Origin: Paramarasmius palmivorus
Lineage: Eukaryota > Basidiomycota > Agaricomycetes > Agaricales > Marasmiaceae
Length of the DNA stretch: 64,000 nt
Assembly (NCBI GenBank): GCA_037176845.1
Contig: JAYKXP010000009.1
Location: 806,001-870,000 of the forward strand
Reading direction: 5' to 3'
Position numbers and translations under genes: made by a program. Below are positions 1 through 12,980 of this stretch, in pieces; position 1 is the stretch's first letter; every line of letters begins with the position of its first letter. Below the pieces are notes generated by a model. That model was not told the DNA's origin, did no database searches, and saw only the letters and a list, made by a program, of their open reading frames with translations.

Positions 1-541
1 ATCGGAACGGATGTCTGGTGGGTATACTTGCTAACTACGTACTTCGTGCGGGACTAACATCGATGTTCAGTGTCCCCATCTCTAAACTTCCGGACCTTGT
101 CTACGAGACCAAGAAAGATTTGGAAACACTCGGACTAGTCTCTGGTGTCATTGGTCATGTAGGCGATGGAAACTTTCATGCAATGATCATGTGGTCCGAT
201 GATACAGAGTTGGCGAAGCTGAAGGAGGCGGTCCATCGGATGGTGGAGAGAGCAATAGCTCTTGATGGTACATGTATGTCCTTTACACTTCATCGATCTC
301 AGCACAATTCTGACTATATCCAAAGGTACAGGAGAACATGGAGTGGGTATCGTGAAGAAGAGATATCTGGAGGAGGAACTAGGTCCTGGCACTGTCGAGC
401 TTATGAGGACGATAAAGAAAGCGATCGATCCTCTGGATTTGATGAATCCAGGCAAGGTGAGCAACTCAGGAGTCCGTCCATATACCACCTCACTGAACTA
501 CATGGCTTTAGCTGTATCCTGAAACAGACAAGGATCGTTGA
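1..541 (+). CDS. D-lactate dehydrogenase (cytochrome), FAD-linked, 3' end
   Basis: This is the C-terminal part of a mitochondrial-type D-lactate:cytochrome c oxidoreductase; the 5' part lies outside the window. Exons join as 1-17, 71-273, 326-456 and 512-541, with GT-AG introns of 49-55 nt. The spliced frame gives TDVCVPISKLP, then GHVGDGNFH, then LDGTCTGEHGVG, and ends NPGKLYPETDKDR before the stop. GDGNFH and GEHGVG are hallmarks of the FAD-linked oxidase C-terminal domain of DLD-type enzymes. The family oxidises D-lactate to pyruvate and passes electrons to cytochrome c. The reading frame is intact to the stop. Other FAD-linked 2-hydroxyacid dehydrogenases share these motifs, so the substrate is inferred. 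Confidence 0.9.
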
Positions 542-728
542 GCGCATAATAAGTATTGGCGCCAGTCATGGTACAAGCGCTTCAGATGTTTTTCTAATAT
601 GGTGTAAGTATCTATCTATGATAATAAAGCCAATAAATACGTGAACATATTCAATGTGATCTATGCAGATTGTGAACTCGTACAAGTGCAACGATAAAGC
701 AATGCTTCCTTTAGCTATCAACTCCATT

Positions 729-2695
729 TTAGGCTGTAGGATCCACTGGCGCCGCCGAGAAACATTGTGTCTCGAGACGAGTCAGAAGCATTTCGACGTC
801 GGTCCCGTATGGCGCAAGTGGAGGATATTCGACGTTTTCCCAAAGTGCTGCAGCGAGTTTATCGTCGCAATTAGTACATGGTACCTCATTCACAATGGAG
901 GATTGTGATATGGACTTCAGCCGGGCTATGACTTCCTCTGCAGTAGGTCGAGCTGTATCATCTGCAGCCCAGCATGTTTCAATGATGGCCCATAGGGAAT
1001 CTGTCAGAGTATGTGCGACTGAAGGGCGTGAAGGTCTTTCGTTTCCCATGATTTTCCACATGACAGTGCAATCAAGTGGGATCTCATGAAATGGAGGATT
1101 TCCGCCACTAAAGATCTAGATATGAAGCGTGAGTTGCAGTGACGCTGATAAGATTTGAAGTCGCGAAGGCCTACCTCGTAGCCGACACATCCAAGGGCAT
1201 ATATGTCACTTTTCTTAGTTGTACGGCTTCCTTTGAGAAGTTCAGGGGCAAGCCAACGAGTAGTACCCCTTTGTTGAGAGTCCGTGGAGGACGACATCCT
1301 CAACACCTGCGAGTCAGCGACACGGGCCAACCCGAAGTCGGCGATGCACGGTCTACCTGAAGTACACATGAGAACGTTGACCTGCCCAAACAAAACAATG
1401 AGTTAGTCGGAACTCCGAGATATCAGCATCCTACTTACGCCTTTCAGATCACCGTGTACGATTTTCATTGAATGTAAATACGCTAAACCGACCGCAACTT
1501 CACATATCTGTCGTGGAGAACAGTCGGTTAGCCCGAGGTGATGTTTTGTAGTGGCTGGCCCGTGGACCGCGTCAACATACCAGGTCTTGATGATTGATGT
1601 TCTCAGAGGAAGAGGTTCTCAGGAACTGGACCAAGTTCCCTCTTTCCATCCACGGTGAGACCAGACATAGTTGCGTTCTTCCGCTGTCTAGGTAGTATAG
1701 ACCAAAGAAAGGGAGCACATTTCGGTGTTTAAGTTGCCGCCACACTATCGCTTCGCGTAAGTATTCCTAACAGACAGACGAGATCATATGAGTCGTTGCG
1801 CAAACTAGAATGGGGTGGCATCTGACCGAAAGAAGTTTTTGAACGTTCGAGGTGAGATAAACCTTGACGATTTTCAAGCATACTTCTTGTTTCCGACACC
1901 TTCCCAACATCCCTCTCCACACGTCCCCAAAGCCGCCACCAGCTACCGGGTAATCCCCGATTTTTTGGACATTTTTGATCGCAAGACATTGCGGATGGAG
2001 ACCAGAATGTGATGAAAGACGAAACATGGCATTGTAGATTGAGCTTCGTACATGGGTTGCGGTAGCAGTATATTCAGCCAGCTATGCATAAGTGATTACA
2101 ACGAGCTTCGTCGATCAAGATGAATGAACTCGTACCTGTTGTAATAAATCCAATAGATATTGTGCGACATGCCCCTTTTGACTGACCAGCTCTCGGTATT
2201 TCCTATCGTCCTTCAAGATGTCGGTAATACGTGTCAACTCCTTGTCTATATCAATAGATCGCGGCAAGTCCATTTCTTCGTGTACCGGAGATTCCACGCG
2301 AGGCCCTTCGGTTATACGTCCTGCCGTTTTTGTTTGTGCGATGTATTTACCCATGAAGTAATACACATACGTTTTCTCGAAGTCCAAGCTTGTTCGAGGG
2401 CGTCAGGTGCTAGACGACCGCTCCTGCGTTCGATTGGGGGAGCACCGAGGATGACATCCATGATAGGCGTGTCTTGATCTTCGCTGTCAAAATAGTCTTG
2501 AACAGGGAAATTTGGCGATGAGTGAGCTTTGGGTCGAGACGTCCGGGTTCGTTTCATTTTCTTGAGTAGAACAGTGAAAGGAGGAAGAGATGCTGTGAAT
2601 GGGTAACGAAGGAAGAATTGTCCTTGATCATGCATCATGAACAGCATGGAACCCAAGATTATTCGGCGATCTCTCGGAGGTAGGTTGATGATCAT
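729..2695 (-). CDS. TKL-type serine/threonine protein kinase
   Basis: Seven exons (2695-2371, 2320-2136, 2081-1827, 1766-1581, 1507-1439, 1381-1175, 1115-729) join in frame to 537 residues. Introns are 50-73 nt, all GT-AG. The C-terminal two thirds is a kinase: glycine loop GGGFGDVWRG, lysine strand VCLKIVK, catalytic loop HGDLKGVNVL, DFG motif in IADFGLARV, APE in WLAPELLKG, and the late helix with ARPTAEEV. The HGDLK loop replaces the usual HRD, which is common in agaric TKL kinases. The N-terminal 110 residues are low-complexity and not recognised. A middle segment runs into SGLHPQC just before the kinase, the usual layout of this expanded Agaricomycete family. Its substrate is unknown. 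Confidence 0.9.
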
Positions 2696-2954
2696 CCTGA
2701 TTCCACGCCGCAGGCCTCATGATCATCAATCAACTTTACAAAGAACCTCGCGACTCGTCATTCAAGTTACATAGACAACTCCACATCGAGCGCTGAGCGC
2801 TCTGTATTTTGTATCATCTGAGCAGATTGAGCGATAAAATAGTCAGTGCAATTTGCAGTGTACGGTTGTACACACCGCCTATAAATACAAAAGAGATGCT
2901 GGGTTACATTCAAATTCAGTCAAATTAAAGGCAAGAATCTCCACGAGGTACCCA

Positions 2955-4763
2955 TCAAACGAAGTGACTGGCGTTGATGGTCGGCTCAGGTCTCTTTTCT
3001 TCCTTCACAGAATTGGCCAGGTCGCCTGAACTGGAGCTGGGACCACTCCCCGTAGCACTAGAGGTTTCCTCCACTACGTTCGTCAACTGTGTTTCGGGCT
3101 TGATTGTTGTTGTGCCGACTTCACGGTTTTTTTTCGAGCTCGAAGCAATGGCGACAGGGTCGTTACCAAACTCGTCAATGATTGTTGACATTAAAGTTGA
3201 TTGTCCACGGCCCGGAGCAGCTTGGAAGCTGCCCATTGTGTCTGAGTTCGGCGTTTCGCCAGAGACTCCATGGGCGTTCTGCTTGTGCTCCCATTTTCGA
3301 AGGTGGAGTAAAAAGCGGGCGGTCAGGAGCCCGGATAAGCTGGATCATAGCAAATCAATATCGCATGCAATGAAATGGAGATACGGAACACTCACGGAAG
3401 CGTCAGCGCATTGAGGAGGCGCTGGAAGAACCCGGACTGCATGTAGCATGTAAGGACTAAGTGTGATGTGAAAGGGAAATTACAATTTGACCCACCGGTG
3501 CTCGCTAGAAGTCAATTTCCTTTTATGAGCCAACATCCCCAATTCAGAGGATACGTACCACTTACATAGTTGAGAACAACTGCAGCTGTAGTGAAAAGAG
3601 ATACGACACTGGGTTTACGTTAACTTGGACTTTCTGATTGCGAATATGACTTTCTAAGTACCTGAAGTAGAAGAGACCTTTATGTCCTCGTAAGTCATGG
3701 TTCCAAAGAAGGTATAATAGCCGTACCTTGTTCGAAGATCATATACAAGAATCCGCCTTTCTGGGCTCTCCAGGCGCCGTTTACACGGAATGCCTGCACG
3801 CTCCGAATAATCATGAGTATAGCAGATGAATACTCAAAGATGACCATCAAAATCGCGAGAAGTTCGTTGGCTACACAGGTAATATCTGATTAGTTTGACA
3901 ATGGATAGATGCCAAGCGGTTTTCGCACCACTTGATTGCAATGAATCAGCTATAGAGCACGGGAGAGGCATTGTCAACTCACATTGGGATGCTGGACGAA
4001 CCAACACATCTAAGCCCGGGAACGTGCGTCTATTGATAGTTGATTTGCGATGAGATGGAATCATGAAGTCGATCCAGCCGTTTTGCACTTACGATGTCTA
4101 ACGCTACACATGCAGTACCCAATATTGCGAGATACCCTAATATCCATTTATTCTGGCCGTAGATGGCATATGTTCTCGCCGAGAAGGTGACTGTGTGAAC
4201 AGGTCAGATGGTTCTCGCTTGCCGAACGGAAACTTTAAAAGATTCAAGCCTACCAATCACTGCGCCGCGGCCAAAAACGCTCAGCGCCCCAAGAATTTTG
4301 TACCATGTATCGCAACTGAAGAATCTCCGTTAGATGTGACTTTTTGAAATATCTATTTTAATCACTATTGCGCTCGACGGTCAGAAGAGTAGCGAACGGG
4401 CAATCGAAACCTACATACCCTAGCGCCAAGCCTCTTTGCTATGGCAAGCAGGTAAAGCACATTCGCCACCAGGGCATATCGACAGAAGACGTAGAGCACC
4501 GTTGACAAGCGGGGTTTGGAACCCCACATGTACTTGACCTCCATCGGAAACGTCAAGGCGTAGTCGTAGAATAGAAGGGCTATTGCTTGTTATCAGCGAA
4601 CAGGCGGCTAAAACAGTGTTTTTCCATACCGATGCTGGACCATTGGATGTCAAATTGCAGGTAGCTAGTGCGTGGATGAGAAAGAGATAATAAGCATTTG
4701 TCAGTGTTGAGCGAAGGGAAGAGCTCACTGGGTCGCAGCATCTCTTGCAGCTTTTGCAGCCAT
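2955..4763 (-). CDS. DUF6533-domain multi-span membrane protein, paralogue 1
   Basis: Start ATG at 4763 opens a short exon (MAAKAARDAAT), followed by THYLQFDIQW and the family signature YDYALTFPMEVKYMWG. Later exons give CDTWYKILG, VPGLRCVGSSSIP, ILMVIFEYSSAIL and TTAAVVLNY, then a serine-rich tail ending NASHFV. The product is predicted to cross the membrane about seven times, and its function is unknown. A 16-nt micro-exon at 3662-3677 is needed to keep the frame between FEQG and SVVSLF. The gene at 11229-12980 has the same exon pattern and tail motif (AAPGRGQ), so the two are duplicates separated by an MFS gene. Confidence 0.85.
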
Positions 4764-7109
4764 AGCGCGCAGTATGTGGAGTGGGTGTGGGTCTGAAAGG
4801 GGGAGATCTGAGTCCTGAATTCTCTACGGATGAAATAGAAGCGCGTACTTATGGAAAAGAGACCATCTTATGGCAGCCCAAAACATTTGACCAGAAAATT
4901 TGGGTTTGATACTCCATTGCAATCGCATCTTGCATGAGAGCAGTGTGCGATAATGAAAGCTATGAATCTCGATTGTTCTCGTCACTTTTGGTAACGGAAT
5001 CTACCTAGGTATGTCCGTGCTGAGAATAGGTACCCATTGATTACCTTTAGGATCGGACATTACTAGTGGAGACCAGTTTCTAGTACGTTCCATTTCCTTT
5101 CCAGACAGCTACGTTTTCACGGCAGCCAGAACCACCGCGAATAAGTGAACACTTTACAACGGAGCAGTATTGAATTTATGCAAGGAGACTCAATGAAAGG
5201 GATTTACTCACGTCGTAGAATCAGATGCTCCTCCACTGCCAAAGATGGTAGGCTGTAGCACATGCGATGACGATATCCGTTGTCGGAATTTCCATATCCT
5301 GAAAGCTTGGATCAGCTGCTGCGCTGTTGCTCTGAGAAGGGAAACAAAATACAGATTCAGTGCGAACAGTGGCACTCTGTTGTTCAGCTTCTTTGGATGC
5401 ACCGCATCCTAACTTCGTGATCTTGATGATGTTCATCTTCATCTTGATGTTACTGGCCAGTCCGTCGCGCGTCAATTCAGGAATCTGGTTTGCGTCTACA
5501 AAAGGAGTGGATTTAGGTTCTAGATGCATGAGACAATGACACTTACTGCACCGCTTACTGTCTCAGCGCGATGATCGTTCCATAGGATAGAAGGGATACC
5601 CAGCCCTCAATATCGAAACCACTGACTATTATGACGGCATTCATGCAAAAGGGGAGAAAGAAGACAGTCCGTGTTCAACCAAGCTGGCGCTCGAACGGCG
5701 CCTACAGTCTGGCCAATAGCACTATGTACAACGGCGTACTTTCTGACCAATTCGCCGGCTTCGGGAAAGAAACCCACACCGTGCCAAGTTGACAAACCTG
5801 CGGGATAGGTCCAAGATGATCTAATTAGGTACTGGCATGCCCAGCACTAACTGCCACCTATCATCTATGTAGGATTGAGTTAAATCTGTCGGCAATGCAG
5901 ACGGGAACCGCGTACCTTTGCGATATAGGGTAGTCAACGGAGCCGTTCTAGCCGTTGGTACACGCGAAACCTTCCAGAAAAACGCGTAATTATGTGTATT
6001 CTTAGAGCCCATCACGGAGAGAGTCCAGAATACGCTTGAACAGCAGGAATGGACAACAACAAGTCGGTGTACACAAGAATATCAGCGGGATTAGAAAGCC
6101 AGCAGAGAATTGACATTACTTTGAACAGCGGTTACTGTAGATGTGATGTATTTTGGTCTTCACAGCCGCCACATCAGAATAGATGCTGCGCCCGGACCTA
6201 TCGTAGTGATGTTTGCCGCACTGGACATAGAAGACTGATGAGGACGGTCTAGATAGGAGAAGACAAAGCGTACCTGCCAACATCCTTGATCGTTTAAACA
6301 ATATACCCAGTGACGGCGCTTTGTTGCCGAAAGGCAAACTTCGCACACAAGGAGAACATTTGGTTCGATACCAACGTTATGCATACGTGAAACAGCGAGA
6401 TCTGTCACGCCATTCCCATGAGCCGGTAATTGAAAGCCGAACAAGCAAGGTTACTCACGAGAGCTCTCCTTTGGTACTAAAAGTGTACAGACATGTGCTT
6501 GACTGCCTTTCACCGTCATGTTCATCGCAAATATCAGATTACCATCAGGCTGAGGACCGGAACCATAGGCGCTAACCTATGCGACTGGCGGGATGCCAAA
6601 AGATCCGAGATCCTTTTGATGCGTCACAGCTTCAGTGCCCAGAGGTGAGAGCGTTGATGTTAATTTTCGCGAAGGCTTTCAAATTTGTAGAGGATGACGC
6701 ACCGGTCTACCGAATGAAAGTTCCAGTGATGTTTTCCTGGATGGTACCGTTCCATGGTAGTAATCCTCCAAAAAGACCGGATATTGACCATGATCATGTC
6801 CTTGGGCGTACATAGACTATGTACCCATTTAAACAGCAGGCCTTCCATCTTGCTCTCGCTGCTCTCGCCTGCCAGCTTGTTCGTAACACTGCAAAGAAGT
6901 TGACGTCGCAATTTTGAGAACATCGAGAGTCTGATAATGATGGTTAGAGGTCCGTCACATTAAAAGTGTAGAAGCGCACCAATACGATCCCTATGAGCCA
7001 AGAACGACAGCTTCTCTGATTCTTCTCCGTAAAAGCATAGCCTAGAAGAGTATGGCGGAGCCTCGTTATGCATGTCTCGAGGACCAATCTTATAGCCTTC
7101 CCATGAATA
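4764..7109. other. Gene-poor stretch with possible DUF6534 relic
   Basis: No intact gene could be assembled. Around 5220-5420 on the minus strand two overlapping frames each resemble a piece of a DUF6534 protein (IQAFRIWKF in one, TDIVIACATAYHLW in the other). They share the same DNA, so at most one is meaningful, and no start or continuation was found. The rest shows only short frames. Confidence 0.2.
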
Positions 7110-7383
7110 CTGGGGTATTTCGATTGATTCGGACGGCCTGTGACCTGTGACCTCGCCATCCGGATTTTGAGGTTCGGATGGGGCGCTGGCGGTCTGTGAC
7201 CGCCGAAAAATTTCGGATTTGGCGTCCAGAACCTGCTAAATTTGGACGAAAATTGGGCGCTTTTCGGTGGTCACATTCCGAGGCAATTCGGACAGGCCTT
7301 CCGCGGCCTGTGACCATCCGAAAAAGTTCGGAAATTTTGACCCTTGTGACCTGTGACCATCCGAATCAATCGAAATACCCCAG
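7110..7383. mobile_element. 274-bp MITE, Tc1/mariner-like, TA target duplication
   Basis: The left end reads CTGGGGTATTTCGATTGATT and continues CGGA. The right end is its exact reverse complement over at least 24 bp. A TA dinucleotide flanks both ends (7108-7109 and 7384-7385), as expected for Tc1/mariner-type insertion. Inside are direct repeats of CTGTGACC and copies of CCGAAAAA with TTCGG. No transposase is encoded, so it would depend on enzymes supplied elsewhere. Confidence 0.85.
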
Positions 7384-8873
7384 TAGTTGATCCTAGGACA
7401 AAGACTTCATTTAGAACCGAGGGAGGATCAGTTCTTATGATAAACGTACCAGTTGCCCAGTGCTATCGTAACGTTTCTCCCACATGGTCAAGTTCAACAA
7501 ATCCAAGGTTAGGTTTCGAATTCGGTACTTGTTGAAAGCGTCGTCGCGGTTTGTGGTCAGAGTAAACGAATTACATAAGCACTGTGAACCCGAGTGAGAG
7601 ATCTCAGACATGTATTCTTGTATAACCGGGGAGGGCCGACAAGCGGCAAAGCCCGCTACGTGACCTCTGTTGCCTGTACCAGCAACAACCATTGAAGAAC
7701 ATTGGTATATGTGGACAAAAGCTGATGTAGTCCATCTGGCAAGAATACAGAATATCAAACTTCAGTCCGGGCAGAACCGTGTAGCTATAGTCTGGTTAAC
7801 GAGGAGGATGTACCAATATGGTTTGCTGACTGAGAGGGATGGCCACAAGTGGCGAGGGCCGAACCTTTTTTCCTTCCAGTTCCACCAAAACACGGCTTGA
7901 ACACGGCTACTGTCGCCGGCCCGGATCCGAGACAAACCGCAGTCCCCACTGTTTCGAGAACTTAATTCCCCCCACAGAATTTCTGAAAATTACATGAAGG
8001 GTGCGTATACATCCTAAGATTCTGCAGCTGTAATTTGGAGGGATTTAGAGTAATTGTTGTGAAGATAAAAAATATTTCGCGAGGCAAGTCGAAAATGCAC
8101 GGAACTGAGACACCGTTGCCGCGCCAAATTTTGGGCGCTTACTGTCATTTTTATGGTCTTTTTTACCCTTGCTTCCTCAGTACCACTCAATACAGCACAA
8201 TTGACGGCTCCAGTTTTTTTACGGGACATAATGTATCAATAGAGGGTCCTTACAAGTAATTTTCTCTGCAATAACTGTATTACTGCCCTTTGAATCTCAG
8301 TGCTAGCACCATTGATTTCACCAAATTTGCACCAAGTGACAGATTGACATCAAGATGTATATCAGGAAAGCGCAGGTTTGTCTCATTTTATAAGATCTTT
8401 TAATAGTACATGTAAACAGCTTTATACTGAGCCACTTATCTTGTCCAAACATGAGGAATAGCTTGAGCAGGAACCGTTTGTCTCGTTACAGGACTTGTCC
8501 CAGTAGGTGACGTCATACAGTAAGTGCGCCTGCTCGTTGCCCTGCCTTCGGCGGGCTCCGAGCAGGCCCAGCAACGATGAAATGATCACGGAGGAGCAAT
8601 GGAGGACTGTATCCAGGGCCAGGAGCGCATGGGAGGTATGCGATAAGTAAACGGTGGTACTGGTAAAGGAGATCGAGACCCCAACTAGACTCTATCCATT
8701 GACGCGAGGAACAAAAACAAACTTGAACAGAGCGCTGACCAGGCGCTGACAAATGCTGACTAAAGATTACTAATGACCAAAAGTGAGTTTGCACGCCATA
8801 ACCCACTACTTACGTAGCGGGAATTCTTAGGTCTATGCAAGCTCTCCGATGACCTATGTCCTTCTAAGTAGAT
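7384..8873. other. No gene recognised
   Basis: Only short frames without recognisable domains. A GC-rich foldback is present near 8527-8568, where GCCTGCTCG is mirrored by CGAGCAGGC; its role is unclear. Confidence 0.4.
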
Positions 8874-10909
8874 CTAAACCCTAGTGAAACTTGACTTCTC
8901 CCTTAACCCAGCCCCAATGCGTCGAAAAATGAACCTATCAATGGCATCTCGCTTTAGTTCTACTACATTCACGATCCTCAACCCTTTTAGGCAAAAGAAA
9001 CCACTCACGGTAACGGCGCCAGAACTGTCATAACCCCAGCTAAAAGTGCTGTAGCACCCACCGTCCCCAGGGCATCATACATCTGCTTCGCAAACAATGG
9101 AAATACCGCTGCAAACGTCGACCTCATAGCACTGTTCGAGGCCATCGCACTCGCTGCTATAGGTCGGTACGCGGTGACCAGATACGTGAATACAGACCCA
9201 TAGACAAGATATGCACCAGCACCAAAGGGTACTGAGGCGATTATGGGGACTATCCAATGGACATGGGCATACGTCGTGAAAGCTAGCCAGTATAATCCGA
9301 GAGGGACAAGTATACCACCAAGTTCACCCTTGAGGAGGTGGGCTTCGGGGGGAGCTTGACCATAGTTCTTTGAGGCTTCTTTGGCAACTAGCCTTGGTGG
9401 TATGTCCGGTAAGTGAAGACGAACAACGAGCGATGAGCGATAGCGTACTTGTTCCACCAAACTTGGGTAGGCATCGCACCTGCCATTCCAATTCCAATTC
9501 CAAGGAAGGACAAACCCGTTTCTTGTACGTTGAAACCGTGTTTGCCTTGGAAGATGATAGGGAAGGCTTGAAACGCGAGGTATAGGATACCTAGAATCAC
9601 AGAAGTCCTGTATGAGTTCGGCTTCAGGTTCGCCTTACTGATGTGATGCTACAAATAAACTCACCAGAGGTTGAGAAGCAACGCCATCCGTTCGTAGAGA
9701 ATCAGCTGAAAGGGTTTATAGCAGCTCACGAGTATGGCTTGGAAAAGTTTTCCTTGTTGCCGGTCCAGAGGTGACCAGTATTCAACGTTCCCTTCTTGCT
9801 TTCGTAGTCTATCGTTCATTAACACAGAGTCAACTCGTGGAGGAGATAGCTTACTTCGCTGCCTTCCACTTCCTGAGGACAGGTACGTATGTTTCCGGAA
9901 CGAGCTGTGAAAGTTGTTAGAGCTTTCGTGAGAGCTAAATAGGCGGCGCGTACCAGAAAGAGAGCGGCGGTCTGAACGAGCGTCCATACCAAACAGACAC
10001 GAAAAGTCCATCTCCAGTTTGCGTTCTGGAAAGGTAGAAAAGCTGACGGGGCTTCTATGCTTTGCTAGGAAACCCCAACTCACTTGGTTTATGAACCTGC
10101 GCAAGGTGAGATGAGAACCATTGGTGATATGTAACAGAGAGACGACGTACCCACTAATCAAGGGGCCTACTACGGGGCCGATGAAAGGTGACAATGTATA
10201 GAATGCCATCGGACTTGAAGAGACTTTCAAAATCGTGAACCCCAGGCGCAAGCCATCATGGACGTACGTTGCAACTTCGTTGTTCGTGAAGAGATCGCTG
10301 ACACTTCCTCCTGCGACACTCAAGAACGTGGAACCACAAAATCCAGTGATGAATCGAAATATGAGGAAGATAGCTGAGAAAGATAAAGTACGGTTAGCTA
10401 GTTCGCGAATGAACCACCAAATACTCACTTATATTTGGTGCAAATGCGACTGCAAACGAAAACGCAAACAGAAGCACAAATGACACCCGATAGATGATGT
10501 TTCTTCCATAAACCTCTGACAACGGTCCAACCAGTAGCGGTCCAAACCCTAATCCTTCTACGAAAAGACTTATCGATAGAATTGTAACAATTTTGGAAAC
10601 GTGAAATTCTTCAGCCATGCCATCTTCCGCGAACGCTGCCTGCGCCCAGCGGGTTGAATCATGGAGAGGAATATGAGCAAATGGCATGACACGCACCACC
10701 GATGATGCGCACGTCACACATAGCGACGACGAGCTAATGACGATTACAATCACCCATTTATGAAAAAGACTCATGTTTTGAGGGTCTTCATCGTCGTCGA
10801 GGTTGACTTCTGCACTCCTTTTGCCTTCCGTTTCGATTCCTTTGATGCTATTTTGTTTTTCGTGATTTTCAGGGCGTATCTGGGGTGTCGCTGAAGATGA
10901 TTCCGACAT
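8874..10909 (-). CDS. MFS transporter, DHA1 drug/polyamine family
   Basis: Start ATG at 10909 gives a polar N-terminus (MSESSSATPQIRPENHEKQ), then membrane segments. The conserved stretch GPLLVGPLSEVYGRN is the loop 2-3 motif of 12-span DHA1 exporters, and PFIGPVVGPLISGYV is the antiporter motif in segment 5. The C-terminal half includes GIGIGMAGAMPTQ and an AYLVYGSVFTYLVTAYRP segment, then FIFRRIGAGLREKSSF from a last exon ending at 8874. Several short introns interrupt it; one lies between CASSV and AAFAEDGMA. The family exports drugs or polyamines with protons across the plasma membrane; the substrate here cannot be read from sequence. It sits between the two DUF6533 paralogues. Confidence 0.85.
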
Positions 10910-11228
10910 GAGGAACGTAGAATATCATGCATTCATGGTAGAGGGATACTGTCCAATGACGTTGACAGAAAAAAAAATGAGATCCGGAATGAAATCGGGA
11001 CCAGGATGACCCGCCGGGACGGTCTGCCGGACCGGTGCCGCACACGGCACGATTCAGTAAATCCGAAAACCCGACTTAAATCCGACAATGTTAAGCTGCT
11101 GAGACTGGAAGCTATAGATTTCGATGAAAGGGAAAAAAGACACAATAAATACACACACAAGTTAGTACCCATACTCAACTGTTTTGAACCCTTTCTCGTA
11201 GGCAAGTCAACACGCTCGTATCTTTCCT
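10910..11228. other. Intergenic, no gene seen
   Basis: Upstream region of the MFS gene and 3' flank of the second DUF6533 gene. It contains a GC-rich patch around 11010-11060 but no convincing frame. Confidence 0.5.
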
Positions 11229-12980
11229 TCATCGAATAACCCACGAACTCGAACTTGGACCGCCACTCGATGTATCCCCGGAGGAAGTTGAACCTTCGAA
11301 CCCTGCTTTCATTGTCGCCAACCCGACCTCACGAGCCTGTGCGCTTTCTGCAACTGCCCGAGCGACGGGATCTGTACCAAACTCTTCAATGATCGCTGAG
11401 AGAACGCTCGTCTGGCCACGTCCCGGCGCAGCATGAAAACTGCCTATAGTATCGGTATGGGTGTGTCGTGGCCCTTCGCCTGACGTGCCGTAGTTTTGCT
11501 TGTCCTCCCATGCTCTCAAGTGAAGTAGGAAACGAGCGGTGAGGAGTCCCGAAAGGCTAAAGTACAAACAGTGAGTTTATATGAAAACAAAAGACGTTAT
11601 CAACCACTTACGGAAGTAAAAATGCGTTAAGGAGCCGCTGAAGGAAGCCAGCCTGGGGTAGGACACGTGCGTCAGATTGGGTTCACAGAAGGAAAGCTGG
11701 GTACGAACTGGAGCGCGCTAAGAGAGATTGGTGTTGTATCAGCAGCGCGGAGGGAGAAGCAATCAATATGCGCTCACATAGTTCAGAACTACGGCAGCTG
11801 TCGTGATGAGAGAAACGATGCTATGTTTGGAGATCTTCAGCCGCCCTTTTAGTTGAAATGTTTCAAAAGCCGTACCTGAAGTATAGAATACCTGCGTATC
11901 GACAACGATGAGTACCTGAATAAGATTGAAGTGAAATGCAAACAACGTGCCTTGCTGGAAGATCATGTACAACAAGGCACCCTTTTGATTCGTCCAGGAA
12001 CCATTTATCCGGAAAGCTTGTACGCATCGGAAAGTGGTGAGTATAGCGGCAGAGTATTCAAAGACAACCATCAGAATTGACAACAGTTGATTTGCTATTA
12101 ACGGCGCTCAGAGTCTGGATCGAAACCACAAGGTGTCATTATGCGCACCGCTGCATACAAGAATGGTTTGATCATGATCAGTGATAGAATCCATCAAAAA
12201 CAAGAGAACATACATGTGAATACTCGAAGACCCAACACATCTGAGTCCAGGAAGATGCATCTATTCGTAGTCGGTCAGGAAAATTTGGTGACAAGCTTCG
12301 GACAGCCCACGATCCCCAGTACTCACGATGTCCAACGCCATACATGCGGTCCCTAGGATAGTGAAATACGCCAGTATCCACCTGCTTTTCCCGAAAATGG
12401 CATACGTCCTCATGGCGAACGTCACTGTCCGACTAGATGAGCGGGAGAATCGATTGAGTTAAACGGCGTACCAATAACCGAGCCACGGCCGAAGAACGCT
12501 ATCGCTCCCACGACCTTGTAACCTATATCGCAACTGATGGGTATACTTGAGCACAAGCATCCACGTAAACAAAAATTGATGTACTAGGTATGTATATGTC
12601 AGTGACAATAACAGTTTCGGAGGGTAAACATACCCTATCGCCGGAGCCGAAGAAATGAGAAATTGCGAGCAGATAAAGCACATTTCCGAGCATCGCATGT
12701 CGACAAAAGATATAAAGAATTGTTGACAGCCGCAACTTGGCGCCCCACACGTACTTGACCTCCATCGGGAGTGTCAATGCGTAGTCGTAGTATAAGACAG
12801 CTGTGGTGAATCTTCAGCTCTATGTGATTTGAGGTCGACGGATAAACGTACTCAAGCTCGCCCATTGAATGTTGTACTGCAGAAAGCTGGGTATAGCATA
12901 AGCAAACATCCAAGTACATCGATCGTGAAAAGAACACACTGGGTTGTGGCGCTTTGAATTGCTGCAGCTTTGCTTGTCAT
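11229..12980 (-). CDS. DUF6533-domain multi-span membrane protein, paralogue 2
   Basis: Start ATG at 12980 (MTSKAAAIQSATT) leads to THFLQYNIQWASL and the signature YDYALTLPMEVKYVWG. Further exons give TFAMRTYAIFGKSRWIL, ILMVVFEYSAAIL, VQAFRINGSW and TTAAVVLNY. The last exon carries LLTARFLLHLRAWEDK and a tail with AAPGRGQ ending SSSSWVIR. The exon pattern matches paralogue 1 at 2955-4763. The intron before the conserved 16-nt micro-exon (11876-11891) appears to use a GC donor at 11949-11950 where paralogue 1 has GT. Function is unknown; membrane location is predicted. Confidence 0.85.

Noticed and set aside
18..644. Reading the first 644 bases as a complete small gene
   Set aside because: Splicing shows these are the last exons of a D-lactate dehydrogenase; the apparent start lies in an intron.
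5208..5529. Possible DUF6534 pseudogene on the minus strand
   Set aside because: The two suggestive peptides come from overlapping frames of the same bases and cannot both be coding; no flanking exons were found.
7178..7390. Frame inside the MITE
   Set aside because: The element is a short non-coding inverted-repeat transposon; the frame is incidental.
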